Below are positions 20,617 to 30,359 of a stretch of 64,000 nucleotides of DNA, piece by piece. Position 1 is the first letter of the stretch. Every line of letters begins with the position of its first letter. A program made the translations under genes and the position numbers. This DNA comes from Mycosphaerelloides madeirae (Eukaryota; Ascomycota; Dothideomycetes; Mycosphaerellales; Mycosphaerellaceae), in contig NHNV01000001.1 of assembly GCA_002785995.1 (NCBI GenBank), positions 1,240,001 through 1,304,000 of the forward strand, in the 5' to 3' direction. The notes below the pieces were generated by a model. It saw only the letters and a program-made list of their open reading frames with translations. It searched no databases and was not told the origin of the DNA.

Positions 20617-23081
20617 ATGGCGGAAATCAACGTGCAATTCGGGAGCGATACGATCGAGAGGACCAAGACGAGTCAGAGCGCCTATAAGCGCAGGATATCC
20701 GTCCACGAAGCCACACTGGAAGAATGTGGCCCCAATGTGCGTGAAACTGACTTCAGGAAGAAGCAAGTATGTCGATAACAACCTCCTTCTCGAGCAGATT
20801 CCAGTGCGAATTCTGCTCGTATTCAAGCCCAGCTGATTTAACTTTAGACGTTCAAAGGATGGGCCCTCCTGTGGCTCGCATACCAGGCAACTGGCGTGAT
20901 ATATGGCGATATAGGCACGTCGCCTCTGTACGTCTATTCTTCGACTTTCAGTGACAACCCATCTCGAGCGGACCTCCTCGGCGCTGTCTCCCTCATCATC
21001 TGGAGTCTTACCCTGATTGTGACGATCAAATATGTCTTTATTGTTCTACGTGCGGACGATGAGGGAGAAGGCGGCACTTTCGCGATATACACCCTTTTGT
21101 CGAGATACAGCGACATTATGAAAAGAGATCCGAGGATCAATCAGCTGATCAAGATGGAGCGACACGCTACAAATGATTTGTCTCCCAGCAATCGCGGCAT
21201 ACGGACATGGTTGGAAAAGGTCGGTGTCTTGCTCGATCCTTGGTGGATGATTGCTAACTTGGGCAGAGTAAAATCGCCCATGCTTTCCTCAAACTCCTCG
21301 CCGTCTTCGGGGTCAGCTTGATCCTCGCAGACGGAGTCTTGACACCTGCCCAGTCTGTGTTGGGTGCAATCCAGGGACTTCGAGTTGCCAAGGAAGATAT
21401 CTCAACATCCACTATCGTCGGAGTTTCTTGTGAGAACCTAAAAGCCACCTTTCATTCCATGCCCTGTACTGATGACGAAAAGGTGCCATTCTAATCCTGC
21501 TCTTCCTCGTCCAACCTTTCGGCGTCCACCGCGTCTCTTCAGCCTTCGCTCCCATCGTCATCGTCTGGCTGTTAGGGAACGGCTGCTTCGGCATCTACAA
21601 TCTGGCCGTTCACGACTACACCATCCTCAAAGCATTCTCACCCTACTTCGCAGGCGAGTGGTTCGTTCGCAACGGAACCGCAGGCTGGATCAACCTCGGC
21701 GGAATTCTTCTGGCTTTCACAGGTGTCGAATGTCTCTTTGCGGACGTAGGCGCCTTCTCACGCAAGGCCGTGCAGATTTCTTGGTTGGCGCTGGCCTATC
21801 CGTGTCTACTTCTGGCGTACATCGGACAAGCTGCATACCTCCTGGATGACGCATCGGCTTGGTCGAACCCATTCTTTCAGACCGTGCCACCGGGCATGTT
21901 CTATCCTTCGCTAGTTTGCGCTGTCCTCGCTGCAGTTGTGGCATCGCAGGCTACCATTACTGCGTGCTTCCAGCTCCTGGCGCAGATTATGAAGTCGAGC
22001 TATTTCCCTCAAATTGAGATGAAGTACACCTCGGATAAACACCATGGACAGGTCTACATTCCCATTGCCAACTGGCTACTCATGGTTGGCTGCGTTATCG
22101 TGACGGCTGTCTACAACAACGTACGCAGTCTAGTTCCAACAAGGATTCTTGAATTTACTGACCTCTTATTAGACAACCGCCCTCGGCCACGCCTACGGAG
22201 TCTGCGTCATCCTCGTCACTTTTATAACCACTAACCTCGTCCTCCTCGTCGCCATTATCGTCTGGCGCATCCACCCCCTCATCGCCTTCACCATCTGGCT
22301 CCCCTTTATCGCTCTCGACGGCCTTTACCTCAGTGCCGCCATGACCAAAGTCCCCTCAGGAGCCTGGTTTACGCTCATGCTCGCAGCCCTCATAGCCGCC
22401 TTCTTCACCCTCTGGCGCTACGGCAAAGAAGCCCAATGGGCCTGCGAAGCCCGCTCCAAACCCGAATTGTCCCACCTCATCACCAAAAGCCCAACCTCCC
22501 ATCTCGTCCTGGCTTCCACCAACGAACCCATCGCCTCAATATCTGGTTTCGCCCTCTTCTTCGACAAAGCAGGTGCTTTCACCCCCAAAGTATACGAACA
22601 ATGGCTCCGCAAATTTCGCGCTCAGATGGACGTCACGGTCCTCATGCACCTCCGTGCCCTGTCTCTCCCGCATGTAGCTGATGAAGACCGCTTCCAAGTC
22701 ACCCGTACCTCCATCAAGAACGTCTACCGGCTTACGATTCGACATGGATATAGTGATCAAATCGTCACGCCTGATCTCGCGGGTCTGGTGTATGAAGAAG
22801 TCCGCAAATCGATCCTGCGCGACATCGATCACGAATCATCAGAAAAGCCCGAAGACGCGGTCATTGCTTCTCGACTGCGTCGTTTAGACGATGCGTTTGC
22901 AAGCCAGTCGCTCTATCTAGTCGGCAAACAGCAAATGCGGATCTCTCCCAAGTACAATATCGTCAAGCGGATGGTCTTAGGCCTCTTCTTGTGGGTGCGA
23001 GAGAATTCGCGGAGCAAAATCGAGCAATTGAACGTGCCAGTCGAGAATCTGGTTGAAGTGGGATTTGTGGGAGAGATATGA
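20617..23081 (+). CDS. HAK1: HAK/KUP-family high-affinity potassium transporter
   Basis: I model five exons: 20617-20766, 20848-21219, 21267-21429, 21483-22120 and 22173-23081. The introns are 81, 47, 53 and 52 nt, all junctions keep frame, and the product has about 743 residues. The family start is clear in exon 2 (GVIYGDIGTSPLYVYSSTF). GEGGTFAIYTLLSRY, LILADGVLTPAQSVLGAIQGL, GVECLFADVGAFS and ASQATITACFQLLAQ follow. About 12 hydrophobic spans are visible before a ~210-residue cytosolic C-terminus. These transporters bring K+ into the cell across the plasma membrane at low external K+. One donor is GTCGGT, which is uncommon. The gene is convergent with the osmostress MAPKKK gene 280 bp downstream. 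Confidence 0.93.
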
Positions 23082-23361
23082 GTAGTCTCATTTTGCGAAA
23101 TTAGAGAGATGTTATTTGAGATACATAGGTCACGCCCCTGTTGCGTCCGACATGATTACAAACGCCTCACGCTGATGCAATATATTTCTCCTCCATTCCA
23201 TCGTACTCCATCCACAAGACCCCACCAGGGCAAAGTAACACTCCCCAGGTAAGCCAAAAGAATAGTCCCCAGAAGAACGCAAAAGCCTAGGCATCATCAT
23301 GAATCCAATCCCATCCGCGCGTGTGCAAAAACCTCATCTTGATCCGAAGCCTGAAAGAACA

Positions 23362-26300
23362 TCACTCGCCCTCGCCAGCAGCATGCTCTTCCTCAACCTC
23401 CTCAACCGTATCTGCTGGCCGCAGACTGCTGCTACTAGCACTCGTAGGAGTATTAAGGATGAACGACCCCTCACTTACACTCGGCGTCGCCGGCGTCCCA
23501 GGCTCCAAAGACAGCTGCACCTTGATACTCTGAATCCACTCATGCTGCAACAACTCCGTCGCCGAAGCCCGCTTGCCTGGATCGCGATCAAAGCACCTCT
23601 TCAAGAAATCCAGCCCGGCCTCGGAGAGCTGGTCGCGCGTCGGAAGGTTGGGCGTGTTGCCGTTGGCGATATTGTACATGACGGCGAAATCGTTGTCCAG
23701 ATTCGCCCATGGTCGCGAGCCCGTCGACATCTCGCTGATGACGCAACCAAGCGACCAGATGTCCGCAGCGCCGAGGCGGGCGTGCGAGTGTTTGCCTGGA
23801 GGCGCGCCTTTGATGACTTCAGGTGACATGTACATGGGGGTGCCCTGTACGCTGCGCTGACGACCGCCGCGGCCATCAGGTCCCTCGGCGAGAATGGTCT
23901 TGCCTTGCTTCGCGATGACTTTGGCGGCGCCGAAGTCGACAAACTTGATAACACCGTTGTGGTCCAGCAGGATGTTCTCGGGTTTGATGTCTCTGTGCAC
24001 CACGTTCGCTTCGTGCAGATACGCTAGACCCTCCAACATTTGCAGCGCGTAGACTTGAACGACCGTCTCGTCTTCTATCCGACCGTGTTCAAGCAGACCC
24101 GCAAGACTGCCGCCACTGCAGTACTCCATGAAGATGTAGACCTTGTCGCGGTGGGGCTCGATGCCGTAGTATTGTACGATATTCGGATGGTCAAGAACCT
24201 GTAGCACGCCCATTTCGTCACGGATCTGAGCGACGATGGTTGGTATCATCTTCGGATCCTGCAGGCGAATTTCCTTGACGGCCATGAGATGGTTACTATC
24301 CAGATTGATGGCGGCATATACGGATCCGAAAGTGCCACCACCAACGAATTGACCCTGTTGCCATCTCAAATGGACATTTCCAGCGGATGCCGACAAGTGT
24401 GTCAGGGCACGATCGGCATCGTTTGAGTCCTCCAGCACACGTCCGAGAGCCTGGCGCTCTGCCTCGCGGTCTTTACGGCATTGATCGATCTTCTCAAGCT
24501 CATCAAGCCACTGCTCGCGCACGATCCTAGCGCTTTCCTCGTCGTCTTTCAGCTTGCCAATATCGAGCCTGGGTTTGCCAACCATGGCGTCCATTCGCTG
24601 CCTTTCTGCTTGGGCCGCTACGGTTCCTCGCGCACCCATGATATCGAAGTGCGAAATCAACAGCTTCATGCAGCCGGCGACTTTACTTCGCAGCATCGCA
24701 TATTCCGAATCGCTGATACTCAATATGTTCTGGCCTCTAGTCATCACCATGGCGAACTCCAATGCCACGACAGCCCACCGGAAGGTCTTTCGATCAGAAG
24801 CAACGCAATCGTCACAGATGAACGAAACCCAGTCAAGAGCGAGCTTGGTGAGCTTGTGCTGGTTGATGGCCCTGCGTTGGGCGTCCATGTGGATTGCCGA
24901 ACGCTGCCCAAATTCGGTAGCGAATGCAAAACAATTCTGAATGAGCTCCTGACTCTCTGACTTGCGACCGGCAGCCTCGGTCTGCGATCTCACGATAGCA
25001 ACCGAATCCATGATGGTGTTGGACAGCTTGTGGGCAGTCTTCCGAATCTTCCCCAATTCCTCGTTCACACGTGGCAGGTTGGCACGTTGCTCGACGAGGA
25101 CGTTAAGGTCCATGCCTGTGGAGTTGGCGAAGGCCATATTGGCGTTAGCAAGTCGCTGCAGGCTGCCGTCGGCAATCACTCGGAGGCGGCCGACCTTCAT
25201 GATGTATGACTGTGACATAACGTTGCCAAAAGTACCAAATGAAGCTTCCATACGCGGTCCTTCCCACAACAGAGGATTTTCTGGTCGCATGATAAGAACG
25301 TATGGATTTGAAGGATCCTCAGGGCTGTCCTCAGCGTGGTAGCAGGTTCCCAACATGCTTTGAATATCCTTTGGTCGGTCTCGTAAGGCCGGACTGGCGA
25401 TGACATACAGTTTCGGGCCAGGTTGTGTCTCCTCGACGGGTGGACTGCCCGAGGGAGTCTCGACGAGAACATGCCCAGACAATCTCAGCGCCAACAACAG
25501 GTCCTCGTATTGTTCGTTATCAATATTGATATTGTATTCGGTTGCGTTCTCAAATCTCTGTGCGAGGATGCGGCCAAAACGGAAAATCTTCCTTTGTCGG
25601 ACACGGACAGAATCCAAGATGGCTTTGTATCTTTTGTCCATCTCCGCTGTACCAGAGAACTCGTTCGCTGGCCGCTGCAATTCTTTCTCGAAATGTGCGG
25701 CAAGCCGGCCCATAGACTTAGAGGTGAGACTGGAAAACTGCTCGGCCACCTCTACATCTCCTCCGTCGAGATAGCGCCCCAGCTCGTTGGAAAATTCCCA
25801 CTCCTGCTCCAAGATCTCAGCTTCTTTGAAAGTATTCTTGTTGGCCATAAGCTTCCAATTGAGCATCTTGAAGTAGAATTTGAGGGCGTCCAAGATGACC
25901 GAATCGAAGTTGTCGTCGATGCAAGGCGGAAGATCCCAGCCTGCTTCAGGTCGTGCGATGATGGTGTAGGCTTCTTTGATATTGACAGCGAGCTGCAACA
26001 ATATTTGAAACTGGAGAATCATCTGTTCGGCCGTCATAACACCCTGCGAAGCTGTGTCCTTCATCTTCTTGGCGTATGATAATCTCATACGAATGATTTC
26101 CTGGATAAGACGGCTTGGGAAGTTGATTAGCGTCAACAACTCCTCGATGTACGGCGGTAGATGCCGATCCGCAAACGCCTCAGCGTTCTCGATCAAAGTA
26201 GCCTTAGCTTTGTGGATGACAGTATTGACTCCATTTAGCAAGCTCTTCTCGCCCTGCAATGATTTGAGGCCATCTTCCTTCAGTATTCTGTCGATGAAAG

Positions 26301-27699
26301 AGCTATCATCAAAGAGATGATTATGTTGCTCTCCTTCAGGCGGCGACCGTGCTTTGGTAAAGTCCAGCTCGACATTTCCAACCCAGCTTTGGAGAATACC
26401 CAGCTGGGTGTTGATGAGTTCGGTCGTGTTGTGCCATGCTATAACAGCATCGCAGGTCTCCTTGTACGCAGTGCTGGCTGCTCGGGGATGCGCAGCTTCA
26501 AACGCTTGTCTCGTAGGATAGAGACCTTCTATCTTCTCGATCTTCTTGACAATCTCTTGCACCTGTTCGACTGGCGATTGACCCACTTCAGCCTCGCCTT
26601 TGATCTCAAAAGCAACGATGGACTCGATAGCCTGCTTGATCTTCGACCGACCATCATCAATCAGTCGCTTCTGGGCCGCAACGTGCCGTCCGCATGTTTT
26701 GGCTCGTACCCCAATCCACACTTCCGTTTTCAACGTGTTCTCGTTTCCCTGCTCCGTGCCTCCAATCAGACGTTTCTTCTCTTGCTTCACCACGTCTCCA
26801 GTGAGTACGTTGGCCAACATGGAGTGCCATTCCAATCGCTCCCGGTTGGCCGGAACCTTGAGCTCCTCCATTGAAGGTTCCAGGTCTTCGTTTCCATAGT
26901 ACAACAGGGTGTCCGCTTCGCCCATATCTTGATCTGCGTAGTTGGCCCCGCCAGGTGACCCTTCTTCAGACTCTGAGCCGGAGCTGTAGTCGAGGCTGGG
27001 CGTCCTAGGCTCGCCGTTGTACAGATCGTCCTGCAGAGGCGCATCCTGTCGGATTCGCTGCACATATGCTTCCTCTTGCGCCCTGTATGCAGCATCGGGG
27101 TTTCGCCTTCGTCGATGCGCAGAGCCGTTGCGTGTCCCGCGCATTCCATTCGTTACAATGTGTGGATTTCTCGCCTGAGCCGGATTGTACATGCTACTCG
27201 ACTGTCTGGTGGTGACAGGCCGCGATGGGCGCTGGGAGGCCGCTGCACCGTTCACGACGGCTGCTGCTGGAGGATGGCTTTCATACTGAGGCGCTGGGGT
27301 GCCACGCGTGCTCTGCCTTCCCACGCTGCTGGTGGGAGTCCATCCGTAGCTGCTCCAGTTGGTCAGAGGCGTGACCTCGTCCGTGCCGGGCCCGGCGGTG
27401 CTGCTAGGGCTGAAATGGCGCGAAGATACGGCGTCGCTGTCGCTGTACCCACTATTGCTTTCCTGACCCTGGGCGTAGTCGTCGCGCCCACCGAGCGAAC
27501 TCCCACTATCGGTCCCGCTCGAATCAGCCGTCTGGAGGCCCGGGCGGCCTTCCTGTTCGTCCTCCATGATGGTGGTGACGTGGATGTTGCTGTCGCTGAA
27601 GTAGCGGACGTGCCCGCGCGGCGGAGGGAGGGAGCTACCAGCGTTGCCGGCGGAGGAGGGCACAAAGGACAAAGACGACGAGGAGGCCTGCGAGGGCAT
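23362..27699 (-). CDS. SSK2: MAP kinase kinase kinase of the HOG pathway (Ssk2/Ssk22/Wis4 type)
   Basis: This intronless gene encodes 1445 residues. The first ~270 residues are Ser/Gly/Pro rich and probably disordered. A long helical region typical of Ssk2/MEKK4 follows (LPPYIEELLTLINFPSRLIQEIIRMR and neighbours). The kinase domain is C-terminal, from about residue 1105: GGGTFGSVYAAINLDSNHLMAVKEI, catalytic loop VHRDIKPENILLDHNG, DFGAAKVI, and a GTPMYMSPEV activation segment. A short acidic tail of about 60 residues ends the protein. In yeast, Ssk1 activates this kinase, which then phosphorylates Pbs2 upstream of Hog1 in osmotic and oxidative stress. Size and domain order match the family well. 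Confidence 0.95.
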   Translation of the reverse strand: MPSQASSSSLSFVPSSAGNAGSSLPPPRGHVRYFSDSNIHVTTIMEDEQEGRPGLQTADSSGTDSGSSLGGRDDYAQGQESNSGYSDSDAVSSRHFSPSSTAGPGTDEVTPLTNWSSYGWTPTSSVGRQSTRGTPAPQYESHPPAAAVVNGAAASQRPSRPVTTRQSSSMYNPAQARNPHIVTNGMRGTRNGSAHRRRRNPDAAYRAQEEAYVQRIRQDAPLQDDLYNGEPRTPSLDYSSGSESEEGSPGGANYADQDMGEADTLLYYGNEDLEPSMEELKVPANRERLEWHSMLANVLTGDVVKQEKKRLIGGTEQGNENTLKTEVWIGVRAKTCGRHVAAQKRLIDDGRSKIKQAIESIVAFEIKGEAEVGQSPVEQVQEIVKKIEKIEGLYPTRQAFEAAHPRAASTAYKETCDAVIAWHNTTELINTQLGILQSWVGNVELDFTKARSPPEGEQHNHLFDDSSFIDRILKEDGLKSLQGEKSLLNGVNTVIHKAKATLIENAEAFADRHLPPYIEELLTLINFPSRLIQEIIRMRLSYAKKMKDTASQGVMTAEQMILQFQILLQLAVNIKEAYTIIARPEAGWDLPPCIDDNFDSVILDALKFYFKMLNWKLMANKNTFKEAEILEQEWEFSNELGRYLDGGDVEVAEQFSSLTSKSMGRLAAHFEKELQRPANEFSGTAEMDKRYKAILDSVRVRQRKIFRFGRILAQRFENATEYNINIDNEQYEDLLLALRLSGHVLVETPSGSPPVEETQPGPKLYVIASPALRDRPKDIQSMLGTCYHAEDSPEDPSNPYVLIMRPENPLLWEGPRMEASFGTFGNVMSQSYIMKVGRLRVIADGSLQRLANANMAFANSTGMDLNVLVEQRANLPRVNEELGKIRKTAHKLSNTIMDSVAIVRSQTEAAGRKSESQELIQNCFAFATEFGQRSAIHMDAQRRAINQHKLTKLALDWVSFICDDCVASDRKTFRWAVVALEFAMVMTRGQNILSISDSEYAMLRSKVAGCMKLLISHFDIMGARGTVAAQAERQRMDAMVGKPRLDIGKLKDDEESARIVREQWLDELEKIDQCRKDREAERQALGRVLEDSNDADRALTHLSASAGNVHLRWQQGQFVGGGTFGSVYAAINLDSNHLMAVKEIRLQDPKMIPTIVAQIRDEMGVLQVLDHPNIVQYYGIEPHRDKVYIFMEYCSGGSLAGLLEHGRIEDETVVQVYALQMLEGLAYLHEANVVHRDIKPENILLDHNGVIKFVDFGAAKVIAKQGKTILAEGPDGRGGRQRSVQGTPMYMSPEVIKGAPPGKHSHARLGAADIWSLGCVISEMSTGSRPWANLDNDFAVMYNIANGNTPNLPTRDQLSEAGLDFLKRCFDRDPGKRASATELLQHEWIQSIKVQLSLEPGTPATPSVSEGSFILNTPTSASSSSLRPADTVEEVEEEHAAGEGE

Positions 27700-28260
27700 C
27701 GTCTCGTTGCTGGCGTGGCCGCCACGCCTGTGTTCGTCCGCGGCGACGTCCGGATGGTGGAGCTAGACTAGATGGTGCAAATGAGGTCGTCTGAGTGGCT
27801 TACGGCGCCGATCGCTGCATCGATGATGAAAGCACCAGCAAGCAAGTGTGGCTGAAACGTTCTTCACGTCCACGCGACTTTTGGAGTATGTGTTGACAGC
27901 ACGGAGGACGATGTGTATACAATAACAACGATGGAGAAGGTCGCACTAAAACACCCCCAATAATGAGCATGGGAGGAAGCAGGATCAATACCGCTGCGGC
28001 TGCAGATTGTTGGCACCAACCCGTCCTGTGCTCTTCGCCTGCTTTCACTTTACGATCCCCGTAAAAGTCCCTGATCGTGGCTGCAGTGCGCTAGTTTTCC
28101 CACGACTCGACAGCTTCCGTCTGTTTTCATTCACCTCCCTGCCTTCACATGCCACTCGTTGCAGCTTGCCGCCAGCCTTGTCTTGCTAACAACAGCTCTA
28201 CACACCCACTGCAATGTTGACATCCTCCTAATCAGATGCGCATTTCCCACTACCTTCACC
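27700..28260. promoter_or_regulatory. Divergent region between the MAPKKK and THOC3 genes
   Basis: This 561-bp intergenic stretch lies between two divergent start codons and presumably carries both promoters and leaders. I see no gene. A CTTTCCTGCC/CTTCACC-type pyrimidine-rich stretch precedes the THOC3 start. Confidence 0.4.
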
Positions 28261-29433
28261 ATGGCTCCGCCGATCCGCTCTCGACCGCAGCGCAAAGATG
28301 TCCTCTCCTCCACTCTCAAGGCCTCGAAGCCCATCACTCTCACTGAGTCGGGCAGGATCAATCCCAACCTCGTACCGAATATCCACAGCATATCATGGTC
28401 CCCGACAGGCTCCTTGTTGGCTTCTGCTATGAACAAGTCCATCCGAGTCTGGAACCCTGAGCGCCCCGATGTCAAGAACTCGACTGAGATGAGAGATCCG
28501 AGCTGTGGGACACCAGTGGCACACAGAGACAATGTGGAACGGGTGTTGTTTAACCCGCGAAGTGAGGCGATGCTTGCCAGTATCGGGAGGGACAACATGG
28601 TCAAGCTGTGGGATGTACGGCTACCCGGCGGTGGAGCGGTGCTTGGTGTTGGAGGACCCAACGGTGGCTTTGGTGGAAAGGGAGGCACTACCAACAAGGC
28701 TGGCGAGCACAACCTTGGCGATTCGGGCCTGTTCCTCACATGGCATCCCGATGGCACGCAGCTTCTGGCTGGCACACACAAGGACATAGTCCAAGCACTT
28801 GATGTGCGCAAGGTGGACATTCCCATGCTGGAATTGCCTACCACAACGGCAACCTCTGTCGCCAACAATTCAGGAGCATTGAAGTACGAGCTTGTTGCCC
28901 ACGACCGCACCCCAGTCAAGGATGAAGGCTTTAGAAGTTGGAACCAGATGGCCTTCTCGAATAGTGGGCGCGAGCTGCTTTGCACGACCTACCAAGGCGC
29001 CGTTAAGATCTTCGAATATCCTTCTCTCGAGCCTCTCCATACACTGCGAGGACACAGCGCGCAGACCTATTGCGTCCAGCATTCGCCTACCGGTCAATAC
29101 GTCGCCGTAGGCTCTCAAGATTCCCTCATCACTCTCTGGGATACCAGCAACTGGATGTGCACGCACGTGCTCACCAACCAGGTCACCTCTGTCAGAGAAC
29201 TGAGCTTCAGCTTTGATGGTGCCTACCTCGTTGCCGGCGCGACCATGGAGGCTCGCAACGAGCCCAATGAGAAGGGATTGCATGTTTTTCATGTCGATAC
29301 TGGCGAGACAGTTCTCACGATCGATACAGCACACACGGTCAGAGACGCGGCTTGGCATCCGTTGAGATATGCCATCGCCTACTCTGGCGACTCGGGCGGC
29401 TTGAAAATTGCAGGGAACCTCGCGGTCACATAA
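28261..29433 (+). CDS. THOC3: THO complex subunit 3 (Tex1/THOC3), WD40 protein
   Basis: The frame from the ATG at 28261 gives 390 residues. The N-terminus is short and basic (MAPPIRSRPQRKDVLSS). WD repeats follow, including SISWSPTGSLLASAMNKSIRVWN, ASIGRDNMVKLWDVR, LTWHPDGTQLLAGTHKDIVQALD, CTTYQGAVKIFEYP, LHTLRGHSAQTYCVQHSPTGQYVAVGSQDSLITLWD and the C-terminal AAWHPLRYAIAYSGD. A Gly-rich insertion sits between the second and third blades. The pattern matches THOC3, a TREX component that couples transcription to mRNA export in the nucleus. The frame is open upstream to 28159, but no earlier ATG is credible. Repeats alone do not prove identity, though the blade sequences do fit. Confidence 0.85.
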   Translation: MAPPIRSRPQRKDVLSSTLKASKPITLTESGRINPNLVPNIHSISWSPTGSLLASAMNKSIRVWNPERPDVKNSTEMRDPSCGTPVAHRDNVERVLFNPRSEAMLASIGRDNMVKLWDVRLPGGGAVLGVGGPNGGFGGKGGTTNKAGEHNLGDSGLFLTWHPDGTQLLAGTHKDIVQALDVRKVDIPMLELPTTTATSVANNSGALKYELVAHDRTPVKDEGFRSWNQMAFSNSGRELLCTTYQGAVKIFEYPSLEPLHTLRGHSAQTYCVQHSPTGQYVAVGSQDSLITLWDTSNWMCTHVLTNQVTSVRELSFSFDGAYLVAGATMEARNEPNEKGLHVFHVDTGETVLTIDTAHTVRDAAWHPLRYAIAYSGDSGGLKIAGNLAVT

Positions 29434-30359
29434 GCGGCAAGACGTGGCTCAAGTACACCAAACTCAGGTAGTGTCACGTCATGGAGGAAACCGGTAGTGT
29501 TCGTTCTGATCATATAAGAACGAGTGAGCCTTGGACCAAGGGTCTGCAAACCAAGACCGCTCGACACACTGGACGAGTCTTAGCGAAACCAGAAGCCGCG
29601 TGGCAAAGCTTTGTCGACCAAGGAATCAATGTGATGTTTGTCCTGGAACAGCATCAAGCCGGTCCAGCGCACGGCAGTCATAGAGGAGGCTTTGGCATTC
29701 GATTCTGCCAAGATAAGTCGCACAGGGGCGCGGGGAAGTGAAATGTCATTAGAAGACGAATTTGCCGGACTGGGGCAATCATAATGCAGTCACTAATTCT
29801 ATAGAAGACATGATTGATGAGCATATCTCCATACAAGAGGCTGCAGGCCCTCTTCGAATGAAGGCCATTACTGAGTCCAAGTATGTATTCTAATTTTGAA
29901 AAGGCCTAGCCGTACCAAAGTCTACTGTTCCTCTCATACTCTGTGTCAAGCAAAAGCGTCGCAAAACGACTCTGTAGATTCGAGCCCAAGTTGTTCACAT
30001 GCTATCGTTTGTATTGCTTGTGGTGGCCGATGCGTCCCAGACAAAGTTTGCCTCAGTATCTAGATAGGACATGTGCTTTCTACAGTCAGAGACGTCACGC
30101 ATCATACAACACAATATCTCTCGCCTTTTTCCACATCCACACTCGTTCCAGACCGACATCACCCGCGTTACTCTTACAGATGCAGTATACCATGGAGAAA
30201 AGCGCCAGGGCTGCGACAAGGTCATGAGCGACAAGCTGCAGTCTTGCAGCAAGTCTTGAAGCCTAGAGCATTTTCACCACACACACCACTGCGCATATAG
30301 AAGCGCCACGCTCTCTACGACTTTAACCAAAATTACCACCTTGGCACTATAACACCACC
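29434..30359. other. Intergenic region, no gene seen
   Basis: This 926-bp region between THOC3 and the myotubularin gene, both rightward, has only short unconnected frames (the longest plus-strand ones at 29481-29741 and 29943-30227). It should contain the THOC3 terminator and the next promoter. A TATA-like ATATAAG lies at 29513-29519. Confidence 0.4.

Noticed and set aside
20107..20666. Reverse-strand frames upstream of the potassium transporter, with pieces such as GVKVLRRHTRNDAGFIAAG
   Set aside because: I suspected a relic gene, but the pieces do not connect and match no family I know.
24744..26899. Plus-strand frames opposite the MAPKKK gene
   Set aside because: All are antisense shadows of one continuous 1445-codon gene.
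29481..29741. 86-codon frame after THOC3
   Set aside because: No start context, no domain and no neighbouring exon; treated as intergenic.
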